Source: Vermamoeba vermiformis
Lineage: Eukaryota; Tubulinea; Echinamoebida
DNA: 64,000 nucleotides
Assembly (NCBI GenBank): GCA_045837725.1
Contig: JBEWZL010000073.1
Span: 124,001 to 188,000, forward strand
Direction of reading: 5' to 3'
Part shown: positions 26,148 to 37,093 of the stretch, one piece after another
Layout: each line of letters begins with the position of its first letter
How positions within the stretch are numbered: position 1 is the stretch's first letter
The notes under the pieces: model-generated
What the model saw: the letters and a program-made list of their open reading frames with translations, nothing else
What the model was told of the DNA's origin: nothing
Database searches by the model: none
Made by a program: the position numbers and the translations under genes

Positions 26148-27593
26148 ATGCCAACGAAAAAAATGCAACATTTTCATTTCATGAAATTGCTGGTTTCAAA
26201 AACAAGCCAAAATTCAATAGTTTTGCTTCTGTTTATTTTCATTTCATTTGGCCCAATGGATACCAATACAAATATTAAAAGGGTTTTTGGGGTCCAAGAA
26301 GACTTCTCTAAAACTTTTGTAATTGAACCTGAGATAGTATTTGATACAAAAGGTAAAACTACAGAGGAGATTTCTGCCTTCATCAAAGTTCACTATGATG
26401 CTGGGAAAAAGATCAATCTTAGAGGATCTGGACACTCGACAAATAAAAGAAATGTTGGTAATGAAGTGTTGATTAGTAATTTTGAAGACACCTTGATCCC
26501 AGAACTAAAAGAAGACAGTATTGAGATATCAACAGCAGCTAATTTAGAATATCTAGAAGACTACTTGCAAAAAAATGGAAAGCACTTGGTTTGTTTACAA
26601 GATTGGACAAGATTAACCATTGGTGGATCAATATGTGTTGGAGGGGCAGGATGGGAGTCAGCCAAATATGGAACACAAGCAAATCAAGTAGAAAGCTTAC
26701 AAGTTATATTGCCAAGTGGGGAAGTAGTAAAATGCGATAAAAATGAGAATAGAAATTTGTTTCTCCATACATTAGCTGGCTTAGGGATGACTGGCTTCAT
26801 TAGATCTGTTAAAATTAAAATATACGACTACCTGCCCTTCTATGGATCTTATACCACCTGTTTTTCATCCCTAGAAGATTATTTCAAATATCTGCCTTCA
26901 ATTATTGAAAAATTTTGGACAGATGACTTGGATTTGTTGAATGGAGGAGTTCACTTGAAAATGTACAAAGAGGCCAGAATATCATATGGTAAAAGGTTTT
27001 TAACTGGTGAAGAAGCAAAAGCTTGGAATGGCCAGATTGAAGATGCAGCTTTTAAATACACTTTTAAAAAAGTTAACACGGGACTTCCTGCCAAAATGCC
27101 ACGTGAGATTCTAGAGAATTTGCAGGATTATCAATTATGGTGTGACTTTGCCTTACCAAGCTTGGACAGCATCAAATTGGTTCTCTCAGAATGCCTTGGA
27201 AAAGATTTATATAGCTCCCCCATTAAGCAGTGGAACGAACAAACTTCTATTTTAAAAAACCTTGTTTATATTACATTTGGCTACGTCCGTAATGTAGACC
27301 CTAAAATTCCCCTTGGTATGGTTCCAGCAAATTGTGGTGAATTAGCACATACTGTTGGTTTTGCGTACAATACTGCGAGCAAAAGCGATATTAGCAAAAT
27401 TCAAGAAGGCTGTGATTATTTGAAAATGATAGTACAAAAGCATGGTGGAAGGAGCTATAATTATGGTTTTCATTCTTTTACAGAGCAAGATGCATTAAGG
27501 ATGTATGGGAATGATTGGATAACTGCTCAACAGCTAATGCTTGAGTTAGATCCAAGAGGAACTTGGAATAAAGTGAACACAATACCGGTTTAA
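26148..27593 (+). CDS. FAD-linked oxidoreductase (PCMH type, aldonolactone/cytokinin oxidase-like), membrane or secreted
   Basis: Single exon, 481 codons. An N-terminal hydrophobic stretch (IVLLLFIFISFGPM, about residues 24-37) looks like a signal anchor. The FAD-binding PCMH domain follows: INLRGSGHSTNKRN with the His that in relatives carries covalent FAD, then LTIGGSICVGGAGWESAKYG and VILPSGEVVKC. The C-terminal end DALRMYGNDWITAQQLMLEL, then DPRGTWNKV, is like aldonolactone oxidases. It probably oxidises an alcohol, amine or lactone of the cluster product. Its stop codon overlaps the stop of the next gene on the other strand over TTAA (27590-27593). Confidence 0.85.
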   Translation: MPTKKMQHFHFMKLLVSKTSQNSIVLLLFIFISFGPMDTNTNIKRVFGVQEDFSKTFVIEPEIVFDTKGKTTEEISAFIKVHYDAGKKINLRGSGHSTNKRNVGNEVLISNFEDTLIPELKEDSIEISTAANLEYLEDYLQKNGKHLVCLQDWTRLTIGGSICVGGAGWESAKYGTQANQVESLQVILPSGEVVKCDKNENRNLFLHTLAGLGMTGFIRSVKIKIYDYLPFYGSYTTCFSSLEDYFKYLPSIIEKFWTDDLDLLNGGVHLKMYKEARISYGKRFLTGEEAKAWNGQIEDAAFKYTFKKVNTGLPAKMPREILENLQDYQLWCDFALPSLDSIKLVLSECLGKDLYSSPIKQWNEQTSILKNLVYITFGYVRNVDPKIPLGMVPANCGELAHTVGFAYNTASKSDISKIQEGCDYLKMIVQKHGGRSYNYGFHSFTEQDALRMYGNDWITAQQLMLELDPRGTWNKVNTIPV

Positions 27594-28225
27594 TTTACAA
27601 CTTTAATTAGGATTATTAACACCAAAACAATAGAAAAGATGATTTTGTATATTTTAAAAGCCAAGTCAGATTTGGGGAAAAATCGAACATAAAACAGGAT
27701 ATACACACTTTTTTCTGTCCAATGATATGATTCCTTCAGTAAAAATGGAATATCTTCCACTACCATGTGTCTTATTGCCAAGCACGGAATCTTGCTTTGA
27801 AGAGGAAAAAAATCCTTGTTATGCATCCCAGGAGATTTGTTTCCAAGGTAAAATTCCCCTATCATTAAGCCTTTAGAAACAAACTCTGGCTTTAGAACCC
27901 TTTGTAGCTTATCCAGCAAAGAAAAATCAGTTAGCCAAGGCATAAATACAACAAAAGCGTAATCAGAGTCCAAAGAAGCTAGCTTTGTTTTGAGATTTGT
28001 GAATAACTTTGCAATGTCTGTGGTTAAAGCTGGCTGATTGATTATTATGGTAGTCACTTTCCCATATTTAATTGATAAAGGCATGAAAGGACATACTGCA
28101 CCAGTTCTACCTAATTTACCATGCGGTCTGCAGAGGTAGTCGTAATAAAAACTTTTGATATCATTGTGGGTGTCAGAATGCAATGAGTTTAACTCTTGGA
28201 TAGTTAATTCATCTTGTTGTGCCAT
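27590..28225 (-). CDS. DUF6875-like protein with C-terminal membrane anchor, copy A
   Basis: 211 codons, no intron. The core motif is CRPHGKLGRTGAVCPFMPLS, then VVFMPWLTDFSLLDKLQ, KGLMIGEFYLGNKSPGMHNK and PFLLKESYHWTEK, and a hydrophobic tail (IYKIIFSIVLVLIILIKVV). The HP-LGR-G-VCPF pattern matches what I recall as the uncharacterised bacterial family DUF6875; no function is known to me. A second copy at the other end of the cluster (56751-57392) shares every motif. The Cys in VCPF and the GEF--SPG-HNK motif look like an active or ligand site, by inference only. Confidence 0.7.
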   Translation of the reverse strand: MAQQDELTIQELNSLHSDTHNDIKSFYYDYLCRPHGKLGRTGAVCPFMPLSIKYGKVTTIIINQPALTTDIAKLFTNLKTKLASLDSDYAFVVFMPWLTDFSLLDKLQRVLKPEFVSKGLMIGEFYLGNKSPGMHNKDFFPLQSKIPCLAIRHMVVEDIPFLLKESYHWTEKSVYILFYVRFFPKSDLAFKIYKIIFSIVLVLIILIKVVN

Positions 28226-28831
28226 AGTGAAAAATTGAAGATGTTTTATGTGGTGTTATTTTTAGCTTAGAGGGTTAATTGTGCAACTACAAACTTACAA
28301 GTTGAGATTTGGTTTATATTTGTTGTATGAGTTAAAATCTTAATTTCTTTGGCTTAAGCAATTTTTTCTTTTGTGGACAACCGGTGACTATCACATATTA
28401 AAAGTGAATAAATATTTTAAACAAACAGCATCATGTAGTCAGTCCCTAATTTCCCATACATTTTTTTGTTCCAAGGCTCCACCCAGTTCATTTTACTTGA
28501 AATATTTTGTCGCAAAATGATCTTGTGTGCACGAAGTAGTTTAGAACAATGTATCTGTAAGTACTGGTGATCTGTGACCTTTAAAATACTCATGTGAAAA
28601 TTACGTCGGGAGGATGTAAATGGAAAAAATTTGCTTTTCCCAGTAGTTCCTCTGGTTTGAGTATTGCATCATTACATTCTGGTACAATAATGTTTACTTG
28701 ATTATTGAACATTTACTACTAGGGCTGGTAGGTTTCCTCATAGGAAGAAGTCTGAGACTTTATTACCAAGCCTGGTTTTAGATCCCCTGTACATGAACGG
28801 CTAATAAAAACTCGGAGAGGACAAATAAATT
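28226..28831. other. Intergenic spacer, nothing recognised
   Basis: AT-rich, no reading frame with recognisable content, no strong repeat. It holds the upstream region of the DUF6875-like gene and the downstream region of the GT25 gene. Confidence 0.35.
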
Positions 28832-29509
28832 TTATTGTAGAGGGAAATTTTTTGATTTGTAGTAATCAAGTTTCATCTTTACATATGCAGCATCTTGAAT
28901 ATCACTTTCAAAAGAAAAATTTTGGTGAGCAATAGATTTTTCAGTATTATACAGGGTTATCATATCATATCTTGTAAACAGATAAAGATCTAGAGGTAGG
29001 GACATTTCTGTTGCAGAAACATATGAAAGCATCTTTTCGGCAGCATCCAATGATATTAAGTATGCATGGGCTGAACAAACTTGATTAAGTTTGCCAAACC
29101 CTGTGTCCACGTCTGATAGAGAAGCTGTTGAGGGATCCCAGTAACCAAAGAACAGCATAAATGGCGTTGAGGGTAGGTTAACGACAATTTTGATGAGATT
29201 TTTTGCTGCATTATTTACAAAACAAACATCGTCTTCAAAAATGTATGCTCTAGGAATTCTGTTTTCTACAATGGCAGTCCATGCTTTAACGTGACTCAAA
29301 AAGCATCCTATTTCGGCTGGTTTCAGCCTGTTTTGTTCAAATTTTACTCCATACTGTTGCTGTGCCTTGATCACCTGTTGTTCATCTGTACCTTTGATAG
29401 CACTTAATACCTGAACGTTCGTAAAACCAGTATCAGTACAATTTTTTACTGCACTCATTCGTCGATCCTCTCGATGTGGAAGATTAATAATAAAAGCTGG
29501 AATATCCAT
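28832..29509 (-). CDS. Glycosyltransferase family 25 (LPS beta-galactosyltransferase / LgtB type)
   Basis: Single exon, 225 codons. GT25 hallmarks: an N-terminal AFIINLPHREDRRMSAVKNC strand, GCFLSHVKAWTAIVEN, IFEDDVCF (the metal-binding DxD-like acidic pair), and SAHAYLISLDAAEKML. Its length matches bacterial GT25 enzymes that extend lipooligosaccharide, not the long procollagen enzymes of animals. No signal peptide or anchor is visible. It may add galactose to the cluster product; the bacterial look suggests transfer. Confidence 0.88.
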   Translation of the reverse strand: MDIPAFIINLPHREDRRMSAVKNCTDTGFTNVQVLSAIKGTDEQQVIKAQQQYGVKFEQNRLKPAEIGCFLSHVKAWTAIVENRIPRAYIFEDDVCFVNNAAKNLIKIVVNLPSTPFMLFFGYWDPSTASLSDVDTGFGKLNQVCSAHAYLISLDAAEKMLSYVSATEMSLPLDLYLFTRYDMITLYNTEKSIAHQNFSFESDIQDAAYVKMKLDYYKSKNFPLQ

Positions 29510-29757
29510 ACGCTGGCAAGATAGTCTTTTCTGGGAATATTGCTAGCCCTTTGATTTGTAATGTGTGTGTGTTTCCTTAATCAAAAACTAGGAACAGTCC
29601 TATTTTGCATAAAACGTGCATGGAAAAAGTTTTAGTAAATAAAATAAACTTAAAGTGAGAAAAAAAATCTTCAGTGGAGTGCTAATAAAGACTAGAACCT
29701 GCAGCAAGATGATTATCATCTTAACTTGGCCAATCAATTAATTAAAAATGCATGAGA

Positions 29758-31233
29758 TCACTTTGCTTTTCTTTTTATTAGTTTAATTAGCAAGATTGGG
29801 AGAGCGGCCATAATGATTTCTAAATATTTTTCCACCACACTAATTTTTTCTTCATAAGATATCAAATGAGAGTATCCTTGTTGAATAAACAGTGGTAATA
29901 ATTTCCTGATTGTTTCAGTTGAATTATAAGTTGTCAAGAGAATTTGTTGAGTCTTCACAGCTGCTATCTTATATGCATTCTGACCAATTTGCTTAATGTT
30001 GTTGACCACATCTGCTGTATCAAAATCTTTTCTTAAGATTATTCCAACTCCTAAATCAAGTACTCGTATAGCAACGTCAGGCTGATCTCCATACAATGGA
30101 TAAACCACTGAAGGTTTGCCATATTGTAAGGACTCCATGATACCGTTCAATCCGCCATGATTTATGAACTTTGTCACTTTCTTATCAGCAAGCACTGACC
30201 TTTGATGGATCCAGGGAGTATACTTAGTACATGAGCTGTTGCTCTCAGTTATCTCAATATTTGGCATACTCCAAATAAATTTTGTTCCATTATTTTCATT
30301 GCAGATTATTGACATTCCTTTGTAAATGGCATTTAACTGCTCTACCTTTAGAGAAGCACTAGTAGTTCCAAAGCTAATGTAAATGATTTCTTGCGCACTG
30401 TTGTACCACTCCTTGTCCCCAAGCATGTCTGCCAAGTCATATGTTTTTAAATTTAGAAGAGGACCTGTAAAAATGAATGAGGGACTTGTTGTCCTTGGGT
30501 AATCAAAAGGATAGCCAAAATTGCAAAAGATGGGATCTCTACCATAAAGTTCATCGATAAACGAGTTTGAGATCCAATTTGAAAATCCACGAACTGGCAT
30601 CATTCCTAAGTGAAGGATATAATGTCCTACACGGAGAGCAACCAAATTAAAAACATTGATAACTCTATCAACAAAACTCATGTAAGCTCCTTTTCCAAAC
30701 GTGCTAGCAGGAAAGCTTAAAGGATCAGATATTAAATTGGTAATGTAAGATGGAGCATTTTTAATCAACGGAAGACCAGCGTCATGAGCTGCCATCATTG
30801 CTCCCACAGTTAAGAAATCAACTACAACAAAACTGACATTCTAAAAATTATTAATACGTGACAGAAATAAGAATATTATTACATTAACTGCAAAGTATGC
30901 TGATAGGTACTGGTAGTAGTCAATTGATGTTGGTAAAAAATGGAAGCCAGATGCTTTCCATACATCAATATAATGAGGTCTGCCTTTTCCACCAGGAATA
31001 CCTTCTTCTCTTCTGTCACCATGGCATTCGAACTTAAAACCCCTTGTCTCAACTATTGTCCTTGCATCACATGTTGAAATGAATGTTATATTAAACTGTG
31101 GTTGAGCTATAATATCGGCAATATGTAGCAAAGGAAGGAGATGACCCTTATCAGACGTTGAAGAAAATACAATATTCTTCTGGGAACAGTAACATGCAGA
31201 TAAAAATAAAACAATTACTATTGAGTATTTCAT
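29758..31233 (-). CDS. UDP-glycosyltransferase, GT1, ER-anchored type
   Basis: Two exons (31233-30883 and 30840-29758) around a 42-nt intron give 477 residues. An N-terminal signal peptide (MKYSIVIVLFLSACYCSQ) is followed by NIVFSSTSDKGHLLPLLHIA. The C-terminal half has the UDP-sugar signature NHGGLNGIMESLQYGKP then YPLYGDQPDVA. A C-terminal hydrophobic helix precedes a basic tail, LIKLIKRKAK, the topology of animal ER UGTs. The start at 31233 was chosen because it opens the signal peptide; the frame runs further upstream. It would glycosylate a small lipophilic acceptor on the lumenal side. Confidence 0.9.
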
Positions 31234-31691
31234 TATTGATGACTGTTCACTCAAACTTCGAGCGCAATCATTAGTTTGGGAGTTTAAATAATTGAAAATT
31301 ACAAATATTATTTTAATTTTCTGTATGGTTAATTGATTATCCATTCTGGGTGGAGCAACCGCCAAAATAAATGCACTTCTGGGGTGGAGCACTCAGAAAT
31401 TGAGTGCTTGTAAGAGAAGATGGCAACATAATAGTGGAAATACAAGTAAAGAGTTAATTTGCCAAAACTTGACCTGACAGTGGTGAAATGGAAATTTTAA
31501 TTTTGCTAAATTTGTTAGTGGCTGCAATATAACAATCATTGTTTTAAATTTTGCAGAATCTCGTTTATTTGTTCAACAAGACCAAGTTTGAGTGTTCTTG
31601 CATGAGTTTAGAAGTATTGCAATAAACATTTATTCCTTGCTGTTAAAGCTACTTTTCCTCTGTATCTAATAGATAGTTATATTCTTTCACG
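31234..31691. other. Intergenic spacer, nothing recognised
   Basis: AT-rich, no gene seen. An 11-bp direct repeat GGGTGGAGCAAC/GGGGTGGAGCAC occurs near 31347-31392. Confidence 0.3.
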
Positions 31692-32105
31692 TTATTCAAC
31701 ATTTGTTGATGACATCGAAGCTGAATTTGTCGAAGCAACTGAACTTTCATTTAGAGATTGCTGGCTTCGTCTATTAATAACCCATGCAGCTATTATCAAT
31801 CCTACAACGGCAAAGTTGATGAAAAATAATACTATAATGGATGCTATTTGGTTTCCATTTAAAGCCAAGGTCCTGTCTGGCAAGTTTCCTTTACAAGTTC
31901 CCAGAGCAATGTTACAATAAATAAAGTGATTTGATAACGCTGAACAATCCTCATCCCTTGTACATGGGCTACAGATATTTTGAGTGCATTTTGGAGTAAA
32001 TAGCGAGCAATCATTGGAACTCGAGCAAGCAGTGCCAATAGCTGTAATGTTAAGTGCTAAAGCAGCGTTTGCCAATAAAACAAATAGAAAAAAGGATTTA
32101 ATCAT
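31692..32105 (-). CDS. Small cysteine-rich type I membrane protein, unknown
   Basis: 137 codons, no intron. A signal peptide (MIKSFFLFVLLANAALAL) leads to a compact extracellular part with about ten Cys (ACSSSNDCSLFTPKCTQN, then CSPCTRDEDCSALS), a single membrane helix (IASIIVLFFINFAVVGLIIA) and a Ser-rich cytoplasmic tail. The Cys spacing recalls small disulfide modules such as EGF-like or prokineticin-like repeats, but no family fits firmly. It is head-to-head with the multi-pass membrane gene with 137 bp between starts, so the two may be co-regulated. Confidence 0.7.
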   Translation of the reverse strand: MIKSFFLFVLLANAALALNITAIGTACSSSNDCSLFTPKCTQNICSPCTRDEDCSALSNHFIYCNIALGTCKGNLPDRTLALNGNQIASIIVLFFINFAVVGLIIAAWVINRRSQQSLNESSVASTNSASMSSTNVE

Positions 32106-32242
32106 TGTGTTGTTTAACCAAAACTATTTCGTTGAACACTGACAATAAAATCCACAAAAAACTCAAGCTGGAGATTTCAAAGTAAAAATAGGGCTTCTTA
32201 GATTAAAAAAATTTATTTAGTAAATTTTAATTGTAAACTGAA

Positions 32243-33769
32243 ATGTCCAAAATACTCTTTTTCACAGTTTTGTATTTGTGTCTATCCCAATCATCTTGCT
32301 CTTTGATCTTTCCAAATCCAATTAATGGTTCATTAGAATTTTCAGTAATTCCCGTAGTTTGGAACGAAGCTCAAGCAAAAGTTTTGTCTCTAACTGGAGA
32401 TCTAATTGATGGATCAAATACAAGTTTGCCTTTGACAGGAAAGATAGTATTAGCCCGAAGAATCTCAGCAGTGGTCGATACTGATGCATATTACTGGATG
32501 GCAGACCTTCCCTTGGCAATAATTTTGGTTACTCAGGGAGCAGCAGACAAAGGATCAGATGAGTATCTTCTTGATTGTTGGAGTTGTGCATCAGATTTCG
32601 TGGTTCCGGTGGTTTCCATTTCTTCCTCTGATGCTGATATTTTATGCCAAGCTATCAATGGAGGAGAAATTACAGGAGTTATAGTTAACTTTGGTAAGCT
32701 CTTTTTTTTATCAAAATGCTAGGTTAACCAACTTCCAGACGAGGAGAATGTGTTTCGTACTATTAAGATGTCTGGATTATGGACTGCTGGACAAGTAAAA
32801 TGTGATAGTTGATATTTGAATTTACATTGTATTACAGGTGATCGTTGCTGCCTTGTCTGCTGCAGTTATAGCAATTTCATTATGGAAATTGATTTCCTTC
32901 TGGAAAACAGCTGGCTTGGTTTTTTCTGTTGGTCAAGTATCTTTGTTAATCATTCTCTTAGCCAGTACCAGTATGTGCAGAAATCATTCTAACATTATGA
33001 ATTAACGTAATTCTAGTTTCACTGATCAACTGGGCTTTTGACCCCTACTTTTCACGCCGACTTTATCCATATTCTTTTTGGGCTTCATTCATTACTTCTT
33101 CAAACCCAATGATCGACATTGTAACGATGCTCATGGCATTATATTGGTGAGAAAAAAATGTTTACATTTTAACGTCGGAAAGTAAGTTAACTTTTACACG
33201 TTCAGGTTCGAGTTAATTTCTCTTCAAGCTTTGAGGGTGTCCGTCTTTATTGCAAAGCTTGCCATTCCGTTTTTTATTTATTCTTTGGTTTTAATTTTGC
33301 TTGAATACATTATTGCAATAGTCAGAAGTGCAAGTGGAGCAACATTCCCGATTATATTGGCACAAACTGTCATTTCCATAATTATTTGGATTGCAATCCT
33401 GGTATTTTATGTAATTACAAGCGTCAATGTTCTTAAAAAAATAGCGTCTATCAAAGGAGGGGATGCAGAAAGGTTGAAGAAGGTAAAAAATCATAACAAA
33501 ATGCAATTCTAATACTTTTTAAGACAACAATAACCTTTGTCTTTGCAACTTTTGGCCTACTTATCAGAATATGTTCAATTATCCCTGCAATTCTAGATTT
33601 TAGTTTGCCACCGCAGAATTTCCTCCCGTCTAGTTGGCTGGCTGCCTTTTCCAGTATGTGGATAGGACTTTCCTTAGCATTGTCCTTCCAGCCTCAACAC
33701 AAAAAGTACAAAGATTACACTAGATCAACTTATTCTGCATCAAGAACCAGCCAAGTTTCTTCCAAATAA
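32243..33769 (+). CDS. Multi-pass membrane protein with a PA-like lumenal domain, receptor or sorting-like
   Basis: About six exons. A signal peptide (MSKILFFTVLYLCLSQSSCS) is followed by a lumenal domain of about 140 residues. There GKIVLARRISAVVD, PLAIILVTQGAADKG and VVPVVSISSSDADIL resemble a protease-associated (PA) domain. Then come about seven membrane helices (AALSAAVIAISLWKLI, GLVFSVGQVSLLIILLA, FFIYSLVLILLEYIIAIV, PIILAQTVISIIIWIAIL, TFVFATFGLLI and others), and a Ser/Tyr-rich tail ending SRTSQVSSK. The PA-plus-7TM layout suggests a cell-surface receptor or transport-sensor. I cannot name it. Confidence 0.65.
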
Positions 33770-34004
33770 AATCTTAATGTGTGTAACCAAGATATTAATT
33801 TATAGTTTATACCCTTTTCAAATTAACTTGCTTGTAAAACAAGTGCAACCAGTATACAAACCTAAACTGGATTTAGCTTTAAGTGATAACAATTAATTGA
33901 TGTTAGCTTGACCAGTTCAATTGGCAACAAAGGTTCAGCCTTTATCACATCTTGGTTTAAGTATGCTCTCACTTTATTACAATACAAAATCCCTTCTGAA
34001 TAGA

Positions 34005-35477
34005 CTAGAAATTGCTGGCATAAATAAACCATCTTTTAGAGCTGCCAAAAACATTGATTCCCAGTACAGAAGTGTCAACCAATAGCCCAGTATGGAGTAA
34101 TTGCAAAATATTCTGTTTTTGAAAATGTTCAAATAAAAAATCATTGTGCAATGTAAATATTGTCCTATTTGCCACTTCCCCTACACCTATTACATTAAGG
34201 TGAGGATGTATTTTTGTCAGCTCTTTTATTGACTTGAAGCAAGTCAGAAGGTAGGGATGTGACTTAACTAACTTTTCATCGTAAACCAATGCCAAATCTG
34301 GAATATCTAATAGAAATTCGGTATACAAAAGGCAATCTCCTGTGACTAAAGAAGCTTGTGAATAATTTTGCAAAGCCAACTTCAACTCGTTTGAATCTGA
34401 GGTTGTTCCGACATAGCTTAGAACGCATATGCCGGCAAAGAGTGCCATAATGATAGTAATTACTATCCTTTTAAAGTTGTTGTGCATGAATACTCCCAGC
34501 AGAAAAGTAATTGGAAAAACCGACATTAGTACATATCTGGGATTGTAAGGAAGACCAACAATTTTACATAGCACCCATAAAAAGACACTTTGAGCAGCCA
34601 TCAATATAAATAAAGCAAGTTTTGCACGCAGAATTTTAAACCTCTGCCCGCTACCACTGAAAAACATAGAGCAGTATGCAAATACAAGGCAAAACAAAGC
34701 AGAGGTACCAAATCTAAAGGGAATGGTCTGAATGTATGATAGTATTAAATTTTCTCCTGTTGCTTGTGTCCAGAAATGTTCAATATATCTACGACAGTTT
34801 AACGCTTGGTAAAGTAAGGGTGAAACAGCAATGGCATACACAAAGCCATTAAAAAAAATTTCTTTGTAAGGTAAAGGTTTAAAACACCAAACCACTGCAA
34901 ACAAACAGACAAAGTGTTGAATAAACATTAAGTGAGTGTAAGTACCCACAATATAGATTAAAACCAGTCTAAGTCGTATCCTTTTTGCATCAATGGTGAA
35001 CAAGAGCTCTTCTAAAAGAGCAGCCGACAAGAATAATTGAAGGGTATAGCCCCTTGCAAATAGTGAAAAAAAGAAATGATCAGTGCATAAAAAGAGAAAA
35101 ACTTGTATCCAAAAAAGGGTGCTTTCTTTCTCTTCTCGAAAGGAGAGATTTCTTAGTATCCAGAGAAAAGCTGTAAAACACAGAAAACTTGGCAATCTTA
35201 TTGCCCATAAATAATCTACATTAGGTAATAAATCTAAAAAGAATCGAAGCAAAAGGTAGTGGAAAGGTGGATTTGGATCTCCTCCTTCAATTAAAAAATT
35301 CCAGATAGCTGAATAGGTTGAGTTATTCACCGCCAAGTAGCTGAATACTTCATCTGCCCATAGAGGAATCTGACTGCATAAAATATACCATATCAAAGCA
35401 TACAAAGACACAGCAAGAAAAAAATGTTTCAGTTTCCAAGCTGTCATTATATTTTTTGCTTTGTTAAACCGCAACAC
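34005..35477 (-). CDS. GT-C membrane glycosyltransferase (PMT/ArnT/GT83-like)
   Basis: Single exon, 490 codons, with roughly ten hydrophobic helices in the first 370 residues. The first lumenal loop carries SQIPLWADEVFSYLAV, with the Asp-Glu pair typical of polyprenyl-phosphate-sugar-dependent GT-C enzymes, then GGDPNPPFHYLLLRFFLD, the conserved second loop motif. The C-terminal part is soluble. Enzymes of this class use lipid-linked sugars and transfer them on the outer or lumenal face, which suits decoration of a membrane-bound glycolipid. A broken relative lies at 57430-57666. The start could also be the ATG ten codons downstream. Confidence 0.82.
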   Translation of the reverse strand: MLRFNKAKNIMTAWKLKHFFLAVSLYALIWYILCSQIPLWADEVFSYLAVNNSTYSAIWNFLIEGGDPNPPFHYLLLRFFLDLLPNVDYLWAIRLPSFLCFTAFLWILRNLSFREEKESTLFWIQVFLFLCTDHFFFSLFARGYTLQLFLSAALLEELLFTIDAKRIRLRLVLIYIVGTYTHLMFIQHFVCLFAVVWCFKPLPYKEIFFNGFVYAIAVSPLLYQALNCRRYIEHFWTQATGENLILSYIQTIPFRFGTSALFCLVFAYCSMFFSGSGQRFKILRAKLALFILMAAQSVFLWVLCKIVGLPYNPRYVLMSVFPITFLLGVFMHNNFKRIVITIIMALFAGICVLSYVGTTSDSNELKLALQNYSQASLVTGDCLLYTEFLLDIPDLALVYDEKLVKSHPYLLTCFKSIKELTKIHPHLNVIGVGEVANRTIFTLHNDFLFEHFQKQNILQLLHTGLLVDTSVLGINVFGSSKRWFIYASNF

Positions 35478-35968
35478 TATCCGACCTCAAAAACAGTATT
35501 AAAAATAAATTAAAACTTGCCATCACCTAAATAAATCAGCAACAAGTGTGAATTAAATGTAATAGGTGGGGAGTCAGTTAGAGGATAGATTGGTTTGCAA
35601 AGTTCATTGACAGGTATATTATTGTTCACATAGGTAGACCCTGTTTTTGGGAAACTCTACGAATTATAAAATACTCTAATTGGGAACTTCACTTTTTTGA
35701 TATGATAGTGTTGCCCAATAATAAGTGCCACTATTGATCTCGATTGTCAAACAATTACTGATTTAATAAGAAAACCCCCTATTATTCCTGGTTTATTAAC
35801 TACATTATATGTTTTTGATAAAAGTACTCAAGTTCAAAATTTAATGAAACCTCACAGTCATCTGATGTGGTACCATTTGTAGTGATTGAATTTGGCAACT
35901 TCAAAGAGTTATGCCAGCAAATTAAGAGAGATGAAATGGTCAAACTCTGCAACTGAAAAATTGAGATA
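35478..35968. other. Intergenic spacer, nothing recognised
   Basis: AT-rich and without a convincing frame. A short minus-strand frame at 35800-35988 overlaps the GT8 3' end and has no recognisable content. Confidence 0.3.
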
Positions 35969-36949
35969 CTATAGATCATTTTTGTCAAAAGAACTCTTGT
36001 GGATCAAAGAAATAGCATCCTTTAAGACTGTGAGAGAATCTGAAAATGTAAATTGAGCAAGTTTCCACAATGTTGTTGCCATGAAATGACTTCTCCATTT
36101 ATCAAAAACCTCATTTGATATGATGCGCTGACGAACTTCATTCCATTTAGCCCCCCATTTTGTTGGAGTGCCAAAAGTCCAGGGGTTTACACCTCCTGCA
36201 AAATGGACTATGGCAGGGTTTGTGTACGCATCCTTTAAAGAGGAAATATAAGCAGGATCAAATTCTTCTTTTGCTTTGCAATAAAAGAGGGTCTCTCTGG
36301 CATGATTAATCACATTCCAATGGGGCTTTATCTCTTTCCATTTGCTGTGATAGAGAACATTCATTGCATCTTGATCTCCAAAAGTAAAGCGCATTTTTCT
36401 TCGGTCTTTTAACAAATCCAAGACTTGATTAGTAAAATTTGATAATCTCATTAAATCAAGATTTAAAAGCATAACTCCACTATTAAAATAGGGGCCTTTT
36501 TCTATTCCCCAGTTCAAGAATAATTGATGATCATATGCAAAGTCTGGACAGTCAGAATCACGGGCTGCTCCAAACATAAAAGTCTCAATTTCGACATCCC
36601 ACAACTCGGATATGTTTCTTAGAACCAAGGTATCAGCATCCAAGTATATCATTTTTTTAAATTGCAAGAATAATTGAGGGGCAAGCAACCGAAGATAACC
36701 TATTTTCGACCAATTTTCTGGAAGTTTGGATTCACTTTCTACTGGAGCTTCAATTATATTGAGTTCTGCAATAATCTTTTGATCTAAATATTTAGCAAGC
36801 TCGTTTTTTACATTTAATTCTTCTGTGGGAAGGGTGAGAACAAATACTTTTGCAAGAGGTGAACTTGCTAATAAAGAAGACAAAGAAACTGAAAAAGGAA
36901 CCACAAATGAAGTGTTTATGCAATAAAGAACCGGTATAAATGGTTCCAT
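35969..36949 (-). CDS. Glycosyltransferase family 8 (bacterial LPS glucosyl/galactosyltransferase type)
   Basis: Single exon, 326 codons. GT8 landmarks: VLYCINTSFVVPFSVSLSSL, SKIGYLRLLAPQLF, the metal-binding YLDADTLVLRNISELW (DxD), FNSGVMLLNLDLMR, TFGDQDAMNVLY and IVHFAGGVNPW. These are the bacterial-type order and spacing seen in LPS core glycosyltransferases, rather than glycogenin. No anchor. It lies head-to-head with the GT7 gene, 144 bp apart. Confidence 0.9.
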   Translation of the reverse strand: MEPFIPVLYCINTSFVVPFSVSLSSLLASSPLAKVFVLTLPTEELNVKNELAKYLDQKIIAELNIIEAPVESESKLPENWSKIGYLRLLAPQLFLQFKKMIYLDADTLVLRNISELWDVEIETFMFGAARDSDCPDFAYDHQLFLNWGIEKGPYFNSGVMLLNLDLMRLSNFTNQVLDLLKDRRKMRFTFGDQDAMNVLYHSKWKEIKPHWNVINHARETLFYCKAKEEFDPAYISSLKDAYTNPAIVHFAGGVNPWTFGTPTKWGAKWNEVRQRIISNEVFDKWRSHFMATTLWKLAQFTFSDSLTVLKDAISLIHKSSFDKNDL

Positions 36950-37093
36950 GTGTACGGTCTGTAATAAAATAATAGAACAATCTATAAAAAAATATTATGT
37001 AAATATGACAATTTGGTAAATGTCACAATTTCATTTTAACTTTACTATCATTCAGTACTACTTGATTATCAATCTCTTACTGCAATACATAAC

